DNA from: Alphaproteobacteria bacterium UBA6187
Lineage (GTDB): Bacteria > Pseudomonadota > Alphaproteobacteria > Rickettsiales > UBA6187
DNA length: 22,802 nucleotides
Assembly (NCBI GenBank): GCA_002422795.1
Contig: DITJ01000114.1
Location: forward strand, 1-22,802
Direction: 5' to 3'
Positions 7,778-16,032 of the stretch are shown here, in pieces; position 1 is the stretch's first letter; every line of letters starts with the position of its first letter. Made by a program: the position numbers and the translations under genes. The notes below the pieces were generated by a model. The model had not been told where the DNA came from, did not search any database, and was given only the letters and a program-made list of their open reading frames with translations.

Positions 7778-8374
7778 TTATTCCTTTTTCTTGCTAGTGG
7801 TTTTTCCTTTATCGCTGCTGGTTTTTTCGCTTTTGGCTTTAGGCTTGCTATCATCAGTTTTTTGTAATTGCGGCAGTTTTTCATTCAAACGCACAAGAAC
7901 CTTTTCGGTAATATCAAACTTCTTATCATAATAAAAAATTTGTGATGCCGGGATAGTAATATCAAATCCCTCTTCTTTTGCCAAATCATCAATAATCGCA
8001 TAAGTTACCCGGTTAACCTGCTCAAATGATTTTTTTAGCATTTCTTCCTGTGCGGCCCTTTTTTCCTGGAAATCCCGCTGCACTTTAGCCACCTTATCTT
8101 TAAACTGGCGGCTTTTTTCAGCAAAATTTTCTGATGTTAAGATTGTACGCTGCTCTTGTAATTTTGCCTCTTCCTTACGAAGCTGCTCTTCTTCTTTTGA
8201 TATAGAAGCCTGGTATTTATCACGCTCTTTCTTTGCCTGATCTTTAATGCCGATCGAAGCTGTTGATAAATCACTTAGTTTTTGCATATCAACAACCGCA
8301 ATACGTGCAGGCTCATTAGCAAATGCATTGCCGGATAGTAATATCAGCGCAGTTAAAATAATAAGTTTTTTCAT
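7778..8374 (-). CDS. OmpH/Skp family periplasmic chaperone
   Basis: Skp/OmpH proteins hold unfolded outer-membrane proteins in the periplasm on their way to the BAM complex. The 198-aa protein has a clear signal peptide with predicted cleavage after NAFA (residue 19). ARIAVVDMQKL follows (the first strand of the Skp body), then long charged helices with strong coiled-coil character (about 40-130), and the FDITIPASQIFYYDKKFDITEKVLVRLNEKLP end of the domain. The last 25 or so residues form a Lys/Ser/Asp-rich, probably disordered tail beyond the usual end. It lies between bamA and lpxD, the classical position. Confidence 0.93.
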   Translation of the reverse strand: MKKLIILTALILLSGNAFANEPARIAVVDMQKLSDLSTASIGIKDQAKKERDKYQASISKEEEQLRKEEAKLQEQRTILTSENFAEKSRQFKDKVAKVQRDFQEKRAAQEEMLKKSFEQVNRVTYAIIDDLAKEEGFDITIPASQIFYYDKKFDITEKVLVRLNEKLPQLQKTDDSKPKAKSEKTSSDKGKTTSKKKE

Positions 8375-8410
8375 TTTAATTCTTCTTAAATTAATTGTTA
8401 AGCACCGCTC

Positions 8411-10684
8411 TTAGAACCTGGTACCAAAATCAAACCTTACCTGTTGCGTTTTATCAAAACTTTCTTTTAAGAAAGGATTGGCAACATCAATACGTATAGG
8501 GCCAAGTGGCGATGTCCATGAAACACCCACACCTGCCGATGCACGTAAGGATGATTTATCCGCTATATTCACACTTGTATCATCCACATCATAAAGGCTA
8601 CCCGCATCCATAAACGCCTCGCCTTTAAAACCTAGCTCGTCCGGCAAACCAAGTGGGAATGAAAATCCAGCCGTACCGGCATAATATGTATTACCACCAA
8701 GTGCATCGTCAGTAGATATATCACGAGGGCCAACACCGGCATCCTTGAAGCCGCGCAAGCTACTGCCACCTATAAAGAACCGGTCATTTATCCTTACTTC
8801 CTGGTCACCCCAGCCCCTCATATAACCACCGCGGATTGCAGTGTTAAATATTATATCTTCGCGTATTACAGGCTTATAATAACCACTGCGTGCCTCATTC
8901 CTTATGAATTGTGTATCCCCGCCCACACCTGCAAAATCCTGGCTAAAGCTTACATAATAACCATCCGTAGGGGCAAATTTATTATCCCTTCTATCATACA
9001 TCAAAGTGTGGCCAACAAGTGAGGTAACAGTTTGTCCGGCTTGCTGTTGTACAAAAGTTGATGCAGTGGGAAGGATATTAGTTATCTCAACTGTTGAAAG
9101 TGCATATTTCAATGTATGGCGCAAATTCTCCGTAAGCGAATAAGTCCCTGTAAGGCTTCCGCCTTTTGTAGCGCTATCGTAAGAACTATAGTCACTATTA
9201 TCACGAGTTATATTATATAAACCCACACCAACCGCAAGGTCCTTATCCATAAAATAAGGCTCTGTAAAGGCAAGGTCTATCTGGTCGCCACGGGACGATT
9301 TCTGCACGGAAAGCTTAATATCCTGCGCGCGGCCAAGCAAGTTCCTTTCGCGCACACTTGCATTACCAATCACACCCTCAGTTGTGGAATAACCTGCCCC
9401 GAAATTTAATTCGCCTGTAGGCCTTTCTGTAACATCAATGTTAATATTGGCGCGGTCCGGGGAATCTCCGCCTTCAGTTTTTACATCGGCCTTATCAAAG
9501 AAACCTAAATTCTGTATACGCTGCTGGGAGCGGCGAATTTTAGCTGCGTTGAACGGATCACCTTCTGCTATTCTCATTTCACGCCTGACAACCTTATCTA
9601 ATGTGCGTACATTGCCAGCTATATTAACCTTCCCTATATAAACTTTCGGCCCTTCTTTTATTTTATAGGTAATGCCCATAATTCTTTTATCCGCATCCCT
9701 TTGGAATTCAGGGCTTACTTCTACGAAGGCATAACCGATATTATTAAGGTGGGTAGTTATTTTATCTATGGTATCATCAACATAAGTAGCGTTGAATACT
9801 TCACCAGATTCTGTTTTTATTTCTTCAGTTTTAGTAAACGTAGCCTTATTTACATCAGGAAGTTGGCTATCAACATTAATTTCACCAAATTTATATTTTT
9901 CCCCCTCTTCAATGGAGAAATTTAATATGAAGGATTCTTTATCTTCGGTTATTTCAGATACAACGGAAGATACGTTGAAATCCGCATATCCTTTGGAGGT
10001 ATAGAATTTTCTTAATAGTTCCTTATCATAAGCAACGCGATCCGGGTCGTAAGAATCATTACTGGAGTAAAAAGTGTACCAGTGGGATTCCTTTGTATTT
10101 AGTGTTTTGCGTAATGTATCGCTGCTAAAACGCTTATTGCCGATGAAGTAGATTTTTTTTACAGACGCCTTTTTGCCTTCGTCTATTTCAAAAATCAAAT
10201 CAACACGGTTCTGGTCAAGCGTTACAATCTTTGGTTCAACGCTTGCAGAATACCTGCCATTTTTTCTGTAAAGATCCTGTATTGAAAGTACATCCGACTG
10301 AATTTTTGATTTTGTATAAACGGAGCGTGGCTTCAATTGAATCTGCCCATTTATAGTTTCGTCATTTACCCTTTTATTGCCCTCAAAACCGATTTTGTTT
10401 ATAATAGGGTTTTCCTGCACTTTAACTACTAATGTGCTACCTTCCATATCAACATCAATATTGGAAAAAAGTTCAGTTTCATACATATCTTTGAGGGCTA
10501 CATTTAGCTTATTCTGGCTAAACTTCTCACCGATTTTAATATCCAGATATGACAAAATTGTTGATTCTTCTACCCTTTGGTTATCCCGTACATCTATTTT
10601 CTTTATAACTGCCCCCTCATTTGCCGCAAAAGATGATTGCAAAGCCGTCACAAGAAGGAACAAAGTAAGTATAAATATACGCAT
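8411..10684 (-). CDS. bamA: Outer membrane protein assembly factor BamA
   Basis: BamA is the Omp85-type core of the complex that folds beta-barrels into the outer membrane. The 757-aa precursor has a signal peptide (cleavage after SSFA). POTRA domains fill about 25-420, with recurring motifs such as VIKKIDVRDNQRV, NKIGFEGNKRV, KKIYFIGNKRF, KFGEINV and VYIGKVNIAGNVRT. The C-terminal 16-strand barrel contains LNFGAGYSTTEG and the conserved loop 6 motif SSLRGF (LRGF at about 643-646). It ends with an aromatic residue (RFDFGTRF), as outer-membrane proteins do. Spacing is 22 bp after rseP and 36 bp before ompH, fitting an operon. Confidence 0.98.
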   Translation of the reverse strand: MRIFILTLFLLVTALQSSFAANEGAVIKKIDVRDNQRVEESTILSYLDIKIGEKFSQNKLNVALKDMYETELFSNIDVDMEGSTLVVKVQENPIINKIGFEGNKRVNDETINGQIQLKPRSVYTKSKIQSDVLSIQDLYRKNGRYSASVEPKIVTLDQNRVDLIFEIDEGKKASVKKIYFIGNKRFSSDTLRKTLNTKESHWYTFYSSNDSYDPDRVAYDKELLRKFYTSKGYADFNVSSVVSEITEDKESFILNFSIEEGEKYKFGEINVDSQLPDVNKATFTKTEEIKTESGEVFNATYVDDTIDKITTHLNNIGYAFVEVSPEFQRDADKRIMGITYKIKEGPKVYIGKVNIAGNVRTLDKVVRREMRIAEGDPFNAAKIRRSQQRIQNLGFFDKADVKTEGGDSPDRANINIDVTERPTGELNFGAGYSTTEGVIGNASVRERNLLGRAQDIKLSVQKSSRGDQIDLAFTEPYFMDKDLAVGVGLYNITRDNSDYSSYDSATKGGSLTGTYSLTENLRHTLKYALSTVEITNILPTASTFVQQQAGQTVTSLVGHTLMYDRRDNKFAPTDGYYVSFSQDFAGVGGDTQFIRNEARSGYYKPVIREDIIFNTAIRGGYMRGWGDQEVRINDRFFIGGSSLRGFKDAGVGPRDISTDDALGGNTYYAGTAGFSFPLGLPDELGFKGEAFMDAGSLYDVDDTSVNIADKSSLRASAGVGVSWTSPLGPIRIDVANPFLKESFDKTQQVRFDFGTRF

Positions 10685-10706
10685 AACTTTAAATCGTTTA
10701 GGGTTT

Positions 10707-11852
10707 CTAATGGAAATAACTGGTGATGCTGGAAATATAATTCATTATTTTCAGATTCTTCAAGTCATTAAAAATAGCAAATATAGCAAGGGTTGAAACC
10801 AAAGCAAGACCGATCTTGAAGCCCCATTGCTGGAAACTTTCTGCCAAAGGCTTTCCGCGTATAGCTTCGAAAGTATAATACATTAAATGCCCACCATCTA
10901 AAATCGGAATCGGGAATAGGTTAATCAGGCCTAAATTAATAGATATAATCACCATGAACCATAATATAGTAGGCAGCCCCTTTTCCGCAGATTGGCCGGA
11001 ATATTTGGCAATGCCTATTGGCCCACTTATTTCGCTGGCGCTTCTTTTTCCTGTAAGCATTTGCCCTATTGCAGTAAGAGTGGATGCAGATAAATTATAG
11101 GTTTCCTCCACTGCTTCAACTACTGCAGAGCCTGGCCCTAATTTTTCATAAGAAATAACATTGGCCTGAACTCCTAAAAGGGCGGCTTTTATTTCATTAC
11201 CGAAAACATCGGTACGGGCAGAGATTCTGGGCGTAGCAGTAGTGCTTAAATTTTCTTCACCACGCTTATATTCCAGTTCAACAGGAGTACCGGTGTTAAG
11301 GCTTATAACCCTTTGCAGGTCAGCAAATTCTTTCACCGCCGCGCCGTTAATTGAGGTTATTATATCACCAGGCATAAGGCCGGCTTCTGCCGCCGCACTT
11401 TCCGGCACTACTACAGAAAGCTCAGTGGTAGTAAGCGGCTTGCCGTAATATGAAAAGAAGAATGTAAGTATAACAATAGCAAGCAGGAAATTTGCAAGCG
11501 GCCCTGCAAAAACAATTGCGGCTTTTGCTTTAAGGGGCTTATAATGAAACGCCACTTTTTTCTCTTCCGGCGTCATTTCCTGCATTTTCTCATCATCAGG
11601 CATACTTGCAGGGTTTACATCCCCATACATTTTCACATAGCCGCCAAGGGGCGCCCAGCATATTTTCCACCTGGTTCCTGATTTATCATTCCAGCCGCAA
11701 ATTTCAGGGCCAAAGCCGATAGAGAACGCATCTATCTTAACGCCACAAAGCTTGGCAACGAAATAATGTCCGAATTCATGGACGAATACTATTATTGAAA
11801 GTATAAGCACGAACCAGAAAGTGTTATGCAAGAATAAAAGTAAGGTTTCCAT
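10707..11852 (-). CDS. rseP: Site-2 membrane metalloprotease RseP (M50 family)
   Basis: RseP cleaves transmembrane segments of anti-sigma factors and remnant signal peptides within the inner membrane. HEFGH at residues 25-29 lies in the first membrane segment, and the third zinc ligand comes from NLFPIPILDGGHL (LDGG at about 318-321). The IGFGPEICGW segment and one PDZ domain (about 125-205, with AEAGLMPGDIITSINGAAV) are visible. At 381 aa it is like alphaproteobacterial members and shorter than the E. coli protein with two PDZ domains. The ATG at 11852 is preferred over a TTG four codons upstream. Usual upstream partners such as uppS, cdsA and dxr are absent; the block starts here, divergent from holC. 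It ends with TAG. Confidence 0.95.
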   Translation of the reverse strand: METLLLFLHNTFWFVLILSIIVFVHEFGHYFVAKLCGVKIDAFSIGFGPEICGWNDKSGTRWKICWAPLGGYVKMYGDVNPASMPDDEKMQEMTPEEKKVAFHYKPLKAKAAIVFAGPLANFLLAIVILTFFFSYYGKPLTTTELSVVVPESAAAEAGLMPGDIITSINGAAVKEFADLQRVISLNTGTPVELEYKRGEENLSTTATPRISARTDVFGNEIKAALLGVQANVISYEKLGPGSAVVEAVEETYNLSASTLTAIGQMLTGKRSASEISGPIGIAKYSGQSAEKGLPTILWFMVIISINLGLINLFPIPILDGGHLMYYTFEAIRGKPLAESFQQWGFKIGLALVSTLAIFAIFNDLKNLKIMNYISSITSYFH

Positions 11853-12032
11853 TTTTATGGCCAAGATTTATATTTTTAAAACAAAGAAACTTATATCAAC
11901 ATAAAGCCAGGGTTACAATCATAATTTTATTGGTTGTGATGAATGCCAGAGCATTTGCTCATCTCGCCCCTTGCATTTTCTGCCAGTTAATATAATAGTC
12001 ATTATAATTATCAATATTTCCAGATTCTTATA

Positions 12033-12482
12033 ATGAAAATAAATTTTTACCACCTCACCCAAAGCCCTATCGGCAAAGCATTGCCACGCCTGCTGGAGAA
12101 AGTTATTGCCGCAGGTATGCGCTCTGTAGTTCTATTGGAAGACGAAGAAAAAGTTGAAAAGCTCAATAATGAATTATGGACATACACAACAAAAGTATTC
12201 CTTCCACATGGTAGTAGCAAGGATGGTTATGAATCTGAGCAGCCTATATATCTTACCGCAAAAAATGAAAACCCAAACAAGGCCGATGTGCTTGTGTTAA
12301 TTGGCAATGCAGAAGCTAAAGGGCTGAACAACTATAAAAAATGCCTGTATATGTTTGATGGGAACGACATGCCGCAACTGCAAACAGCGCGCTCCAGATG
12401 GAAAACATATAAGGATCAGGGTTTTGAACTGATTTACTGGCAACAGACCGAAAAAGGCAATTGGGAAGAAGGTGGTAAGTAA
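12033..12482 (+). CDS. holC: DNA polymerase III chi subunit HolC
   Basis: HolC (chi) links the clamp loader to single-strand DNA-binding protein during replication. The 149-aa protein matches the family: MKINFYHLTQSPIGKALPRLLEKVIAAGMRSVVLL at the N-terminus, then ELWTYTTKVFLPHGSSKDG ('LWT...FLPHG' is diagnostic), QPIYLTAKNENPNKADVLVLIGN, and ARSRWKTYKDQGFELIYWQQ near the C-terminus. A TATAAT at 11991-11996 and another at 12003-12008 upstream are possible -10 elements, but no -35 at standard spacing is clear. Its stop directly abuts the stop of the convergent 292-aa gene. Confidence 0.95.
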   Translation: MKINFYHLTQSPIGKALPRLLEKVIAAGMRSVVLLEDEEKVEKLNNELWTYTTKVFLPHGSSKDGYESEQPIYLTAKNENPNKADVLVLIGNAEAKGLNNYKKCLYMFDGNDMPQLQTARSRWKTYKDQGFELIYWQQTEKGNWEEGGK

Positions 12483-13361
12483 CTACTCCCTTCCAAGACC
12501 CACACCATCAAGCCTATCTCCACCCGATACATTATTAAGTGCTTCTTCCACCTTATCTGCTGATGATTGGATCACCTTATCGCTGGCTACACTAAGTTCA
12601 GAAAGTTTTTTGCCCCTGTCTTCCGGCTTTGCTGCAATATAATTTTGATAAGCTTTTTGCTGCGCTTCCGTGGGAGCGAGGTTAATGGCGATATTATCCA
12701 GGCCAATTTTTAAAATATCGAAAGGCAATTTAACCAAACTAGCGAAGGCTTCAAAGAATTTAACAATCAGGATAAATTCATCTTTATGGTTGCCAGGGCA
12801 GCTTTCATTTAAGAATTTTGCAAGGCCAGCCATAAAATCTGCTGGGGCAACAACCAGGCTTCCTATCCCACCTACCGCAGCACTGGCACCGGCGGCAATT
12901 TGGAATTTTTGTTCTTTTTTCTTCAGCGCCTCGTGTTCTCCTTGCACCTTCTCTGCTTCTGCAAATTTCTTTTCCGCCTCTTCCTTTGCCTTTTTTTCTG
13001 ACTTTTGCAATTCTTCTGCAACATATCTCATCAGCTCATCGTTAAATATCTGCTGCTTCACTTCTTCAGCATCAAATGGCTTGCCTTGTTTTTTCAAGTC
13101 AGCAAGCTTATCATCAATCTTTTTAAAGAAACCCTGGCGAGTTTTAGATTCATCAATTGTGCCAGGCTCATTTATCATTTTTGCATATTTATTAGCTTGC
13201 TTCCTGGCTTCAGGAGTCATCTTTTCCAGCTTGGCAATTGCCCCGGCACCAAATGCTACGCCCTTAGTATATGTGGCAACAGCACTATCCACATGTGGCT
13301 TTTTTTCATCCTGGCGCGCCTTTTTGCTGGTTTCGTAAGGAGTAATTGGCTCAATCGCCAT
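12483..13361 (-). CDS. Unrecognised 292-aa protein with coiled coil and Gly/Ala-rich hydrophobic segment
   Basis: I do not recognise a family. The N-terminal third is charged and helical. Residues about 108-152 form a strongly charged Lys/Glu/Ala coiled coil. A Gly/Ala/Val-rich hydrophobic stretch follows (about 154-184, containing AAGASAAVGGIGSLVVAPA), and then an amphipathic, aliphatic-rich region (194-225) that could contact membranes. The C-terminus is polar and ends GVGLGRE. There is no signal peptide. Long sustained coding character without stops, an ATG preceded by AAAGG, and lysine-rich codon use like neighbouring genes support a real gene. It could be a lineage-specific membrane-associated protein or a secreted substrate; no function is assigned. 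It ends with TAG, abutting the holC stop. Confidence 0.75.
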   Translation of the reverse strand: MAIEPITPYETSKKARQDEKKPHVDSAVATYTKGVAFGAGAIAKLEKMTPEARKQANKYAKMINEPGTIDESKTRQGFFKKIDDKLADLKKQGKPFDAEEVKQQIFNDELMRYVAEELQKSEKKAKEEAEKKFAEAEKVQGEHEALKKKEQKFQIAAGASAAVGGIGSLVVAPADFMAGLAKFLNESCPGNHKDEFILIVKFFEAFASLVKLPFDILKIGLDNIAINLAPTEAQQKAYQNYIAAKPEDRGKKLSELSVASDKVIQSSADKVEEALNNVSGGDRLDGVGLGRE

Positions 13362-13452
13362 AGCTAACCTTTAATTGTCATTATTACGTGAATTATTCTT
13401 TAATAGATTATTCTACCACATTAACCATTAAACTTTTATTACAATTTAAAAA

Positions 13453-14151
13453 TTAATTTATTTGCAGCAGATTTAAATACCATACCAGTATATCATTTCC
13501 ATATATAAAAGCTATAAACCCGGTAAATACAAGGGATGGCCCGAAAGGAGTAGGGGTTTGCATATTACTTTTAGTTAATTTTATTATAATAAGTGCAACA
13601 AAGATTCCTATAATAGAAGAACACAGAATTATCAAGGGTAACATTTTAATCCCTGTCCATGCGCATATAGCAGAAAGCAGTTTAAAATCCCCATAGCCCA
13701 TGCCATCAATTCCCCGAATTTTACGGAAAACAAAATTAACACTCCATAATATAAAATATCCAGCAACAGCGCCCAGCAATGCACTTTTAAAATCCGTAAA
13801 TATCCCAAAATAACCTTGCAGCAAGCCAAGCGCTATTAAAGGCTTGGTGATTATATCCGGCAACATCTGGGTTTCAAAGTCAATTGCAGCAAGTATTAAT
13901 AATAAATATGCAAATACCGCCGCAACTAATAATTGGGTACTATAACCGAATTTATTAAATAAAACATTTAAAATAACCCCTGAAGTAAAAGCAATTAATA
14001 GAAAAGAAAACTTTTTTTCTTTGAATAATTTTTCCTTAACAACACCCTCGCTCATGGAGATGCAAGTTATTCTATAAACAAGGAAAATTGGCACAGACAA
14101 AGCCAATCCTATCATGGTTATTATACAATTATTCAGCAAGAAAGTTGTCAT
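13453..14151 (-). CDS. Prepilin peptidase (A24 family) lacking the cysteine-rich methylase loop
   Basis: An integral membrane aspartic protease that removes the leader peptide of type IV prepilins. The two catalytic aspartates are seen at D91 (AAIDFETQMLPD) and D155 (GMGYGDFKL, the GxGD motif). About seven or eight hydrophobic segments span the 232 residues. In bifunctional PilD enzymes a cytosolic loop after the first membrane segment carries two CxxC pairs and is associated with N-methylation. Here PIFLVYRI is followed almost at once by a short Lys/Glu loop and the next membrane segment, so that loop is missing. It may be a peptidase-only form, with methylation absent or done elsewhere. It is divergent from pilA, its likely substrate. 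Confidence 0.9.
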   Translation of the reverse strand: MTTFLLNNCIITMIGLALSVPIFLVYRITCISMSEGVVKEKLFKEKKFSFLLIAFTSGVILNVLFNKFGYSTQLLVAAVFAYLLLILAAIDFETQMLPDIITKPLIALGLLQGYFGIFTDFKSALLGAVAGYFILWSVNFVFRKIRGIDGMGYGDFKLLSAICAWTGIKMLPLIILCSSIIGIFVALIIIKLTKSNMQTPTPFGPSLVFTGFIAFIYGNDILVWYLNLLQIN

Positions 14152-14328
14152 CTTTATAAGATATTGATGGGTTGTTAATCAATTGTTAAGTAATTTCATG
14201 CTATAAATGTAAAGGATATATTTAATGAAAACAATAAAAACCAGTTGAAGTATTTGTAATAAACAGGCAATCAATCTGGTATAGGGGGATAATCCGCAGA
14301 TAGTTGAATAGTTATATAAATATTTCCA

Positions 14329-14356
14329 TTGACAGTTATCATTGCGTTGCCATAAG
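14329..14356 (+). promoter_or_regulatory. Candidate sigma-70 promoter of the pilin gene
   Basis: A perfect -35 box TTGACA (14329-14334) is followed after 16 bp by CATAAG (14351-14356), which matches four of six bases of a -10 box. It would start transcription near 14363, leaving a leader of about 40 nt with AGGGGAT before the pilin ATG. No sigma-54 site (TGGCAC-N5-TTGC) was found, although many pilA genes use one. Confidence 0.4.
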
Positions 14357-14401
14357 AACATTAACTTTAATATTTTTAAAAATCGAAAAAGGGGATTTAA
14401 A

Positions 14402-14899
14402 ATGACAAGTAAACTTCAAAAAGGCTTCACACTTATCGAATTATTGATAGTTGTAGCCATTTTAGGAATCTTGGCTGCGGTTGCTATTCCACAATACCAG
14501 GGCTATCAGGCGCAGGCTAAAAAGAACGCCGCGACGACTAACCACAAAGTCGTAGTAAATTTCATTAAAAGTAGCTTTGCAAACTGCTCTTCCGGGGCTG
14601 CAAATATTGCATTAGTAACTACAGCCGGAGCCGCAAATTCTGTAGACTGCCAGGCCGTTACAACTGCAGACTTTGTAAACCACTTCCTTGGAAACCATTT
14701 CAAAGATCCGTATGATGCTTCTATTGCTGGTATTTCCACTACAGCCGCAACTGCTGTAGTTGCAGATGCAGGCAAAACCGGTGTAGTTGGCAGCGTTGCT
14801 ACCGCCCTTCTTTCAGGCAGCACTATCACTGTAACAACCATGACTACCGCTTCTACTACTGCCGGTGATCTTTTAACCGATATAATTACAGTTGAGTAA
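14402..14899 (+). CDS. Type IV pilin (major-type, PilA-like)
   Basis: A 165-aa prepilin with a short basic leader ending at G8. The cleavage site G|FTLIE places the conserved glutamate at mature position 5 (E13), and the hydrophobic alpha-1 helix LLIVVAILGILAAVAIPQYQGY follows. The globular part is Thr/Ala/Val-rich, with two cysteines (C62, C83) that could form a disulfide loop and a DPYDASIAG segment. The ATG at 14402 has a good ribosome binding site (AGGGGAT), and the frame's earlier start would give an unusually long leader. A promoter candidate lies upstream and an intrinsic terminator right after the gene, so it is probably a strong separate transcript, as expected for a major pilin. Confidence 0.93.
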   Translation: MTSKLQKGFTLIELLIVVAILGILAAVAIPQYQGYQAQAKKNAATTNHKVVVNFIKSSFANCSSGAANIALVTTAGAANSVDCQAVTTADFVNHFLGNHFKDPYDASIAGISTTAATAVVADAGKTGVVGSVATALLSGSTITVTTMTTASTTAGDLLTDIITVE

Positions 14900-14917
14900 T
14901 TATTAAAGCATATTTAG

Positions 14918-14950
14918 GGGTGGGTGCGCTTTATTGCCCCACCCTTTTTT
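14918..14950 (+). terminator. Intrinsic terminator of the pilin gene
   Basis: The stem gggtggg (14918-14924) pairs with cccaccc (14938-14944), with a 13-nt loop and a six-T tail (14945-14950), 18 bp after the pilin stop. This is a classical rho-independent terminator. Confidence 0.85.
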
Positions 14951-15082
14951 ATGAAAATTATATTGCTTTTCCTTTTTGTTTTTGCCCCCATAACAATAGC
15001 CTGGAGCAGAGATAAAAAGAAAAAACACTATAAATATTACAACATACCAACTGGCCTGCTCTTATTAATGTTATTTTATTAG
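14951..15082 (+). CDS. Possible 43-aa small membrane protein between two pilin genes
   Basis: An ATG directly after the terminator T-run opens a 43-codon frame ending in TAG, 8 bp before the next pilin gene. The product would have a hydrophobic N-terminal segment (MKIILLFLFVFAPITIAW), a very basic linker (SRDKKKKHYKYY) and a second short hydrophobic segment (GLLLLMLFY). This layout suits a hairpin-like small inner-membrane protein. No ribosome binding site is present, because the T-run occupies that position, and the terminator would limit transcripts from pilA. No family is recognised. It fills the gap exactly, which is suggestive, but chance in AT-rich DNA is possible. Confidence 0.35.
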   Translation: MKIILLFLFVFAPITIAWSRDKKKKHYKYYNIPTGLLLLMLFY

Positions 15083-15090
15083 TAGCTTAT

Positions 15091-15492
15091 ATGTGCCACC
15101 TATTAAAAATACAGAAAGGCTTCACCCTAATAGAGCTACTTCTAGCTGTTGCCATAATCGGGATTGTTTCATCTATAGCAGTGCCTTCATATAATGGCTA
15201 TATTTCCTCAAGCCGCGCCACAAATGCCAAGAACAATCTTCTAGCTATATACATGAAACAGCAGGAATATTACACAAACAACAATGCTTATTATAGCACC
15301 GGGGCAACTTGCGGGAATAATGCGTCGCTTATAAATACAAACATCTTTTCCGGTCAAACTATAATATCGGATAGTTATTATACTTATTGCATCACACAAA
15401 CTGCGACAACTAACTTTACCGCCAGGGCGACATTGACTAGCAATGCCGCAACATTTTATACGATTGATTATAATAATGTAAAAAACTTCTAA
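15091..15492 (+). CDS. Type IV minor pilin (PilE-like)
   Basis: A 133-aa prepilin with leader MCHLLKIQKG, cleavage G10|F11, and E15 as the mature E5; the helix FTLIELLLAVAIIGIVSSIAVPSYNGYI is typical. The globular domain resembles PilE minor pilins: NLLAIYMKQQEYYTNNNAYY, a Cys pair (C74, C100), the YTYCITQTATTNFTARATLT strand region and a final YTIDYNN. Minor pilins of this type prime or modify the pilus. It follows the possible 43-aa membrane protein by 8 bp and precedes the response regulator by about 16 bp, suggesting one transcript. No strong ribosome binding site precedes the ATG. Confidence 0.9.
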   Translation: MCHLLKIQKGFTLIELLLAVAIIGIVSSIAVPSYNGYISSSRATNAKNNLLAIYMKQQEYYTNNNAYYSTGATCGNNASLINTNIFSGQTIISDSYYTYCITQTATTNFTARATLTSNAATFYTIDYNNVKNF

Positions 15493-15508
15493 TTTATTGG
15501 TATTTATT

Positions 15509-15898
15509 GTGGCTGATAAAAATAAAAAATTGAAGATACTTATTGTAGAAGATAATGGCATATTTTTTAATATTGTCTCCGAATTACTTGCAGAGCACGA
15601 GATTATCGGAGCAAAAACCGCAACAGACGGATTGGAAAAATATAAAGAATGCCGTCCTGATATCACATTCCTTGATATATCGCTGCCCGATGGTAATGGT
15701 CACGAGTTGCTTATTAAAATAAGGCTCTGTTATAAGAACGCCTATGTAATAATGATGACAGCCAGCCGCCTTAAGGAAGATATATTGCAATCGATGGCAG
15801 AGGGTGCGCAAGGCTACATAATTAAGCCATTTTCAAGCGAAATGCTGCATGGATGCATAAATGAATATTATGAATATCAGCATAAGGACTTTTCATAA
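15509..15898 (+). CDS. Single-domain response regulator (receiver only)
   Basis: A receiver domain with the acidic pair E14-D15 (ILIVEDN), phospho-acceptor D56 (ITFLDISLPDGNG), T84 (MMTAS) and K106 (IIKPF). There is no output domain: the protein is about 129 aa, so it acts by protein contact like CheY, PilG or PilH. No histidine kinase is in the window. Its place right after a minor pilin gene suggests control of pilus extension or retraction. The start is uncertain: GTG at 15509 fits the domain edge, and TTG at 15497 is in the same frame. Confidence 0.88.
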   Translation: MADKNKKLKILIVEDNGIFFNIVSELLAEHEIIGAKTATDGLEKYKECRPDITFLDISLPDGNGHELLIKIRLCYKNAYVIMMTASRLKEDILQSMAEGAQGYIIKPFSSEMLHGCINEYYEYQHKDFS

Positions 15899-16032
15899 GC
15901 CACCTTTCCACTATCTTAAAAAGATTTGCCTAATCACATATTTCGCTAAATCCTTGATAAAAATCTTTACATCTTCCTGATAAATCTATAAATAAAATTT
16001 CACTACTTAATGTTTATTAGGAGGCTATTTTC

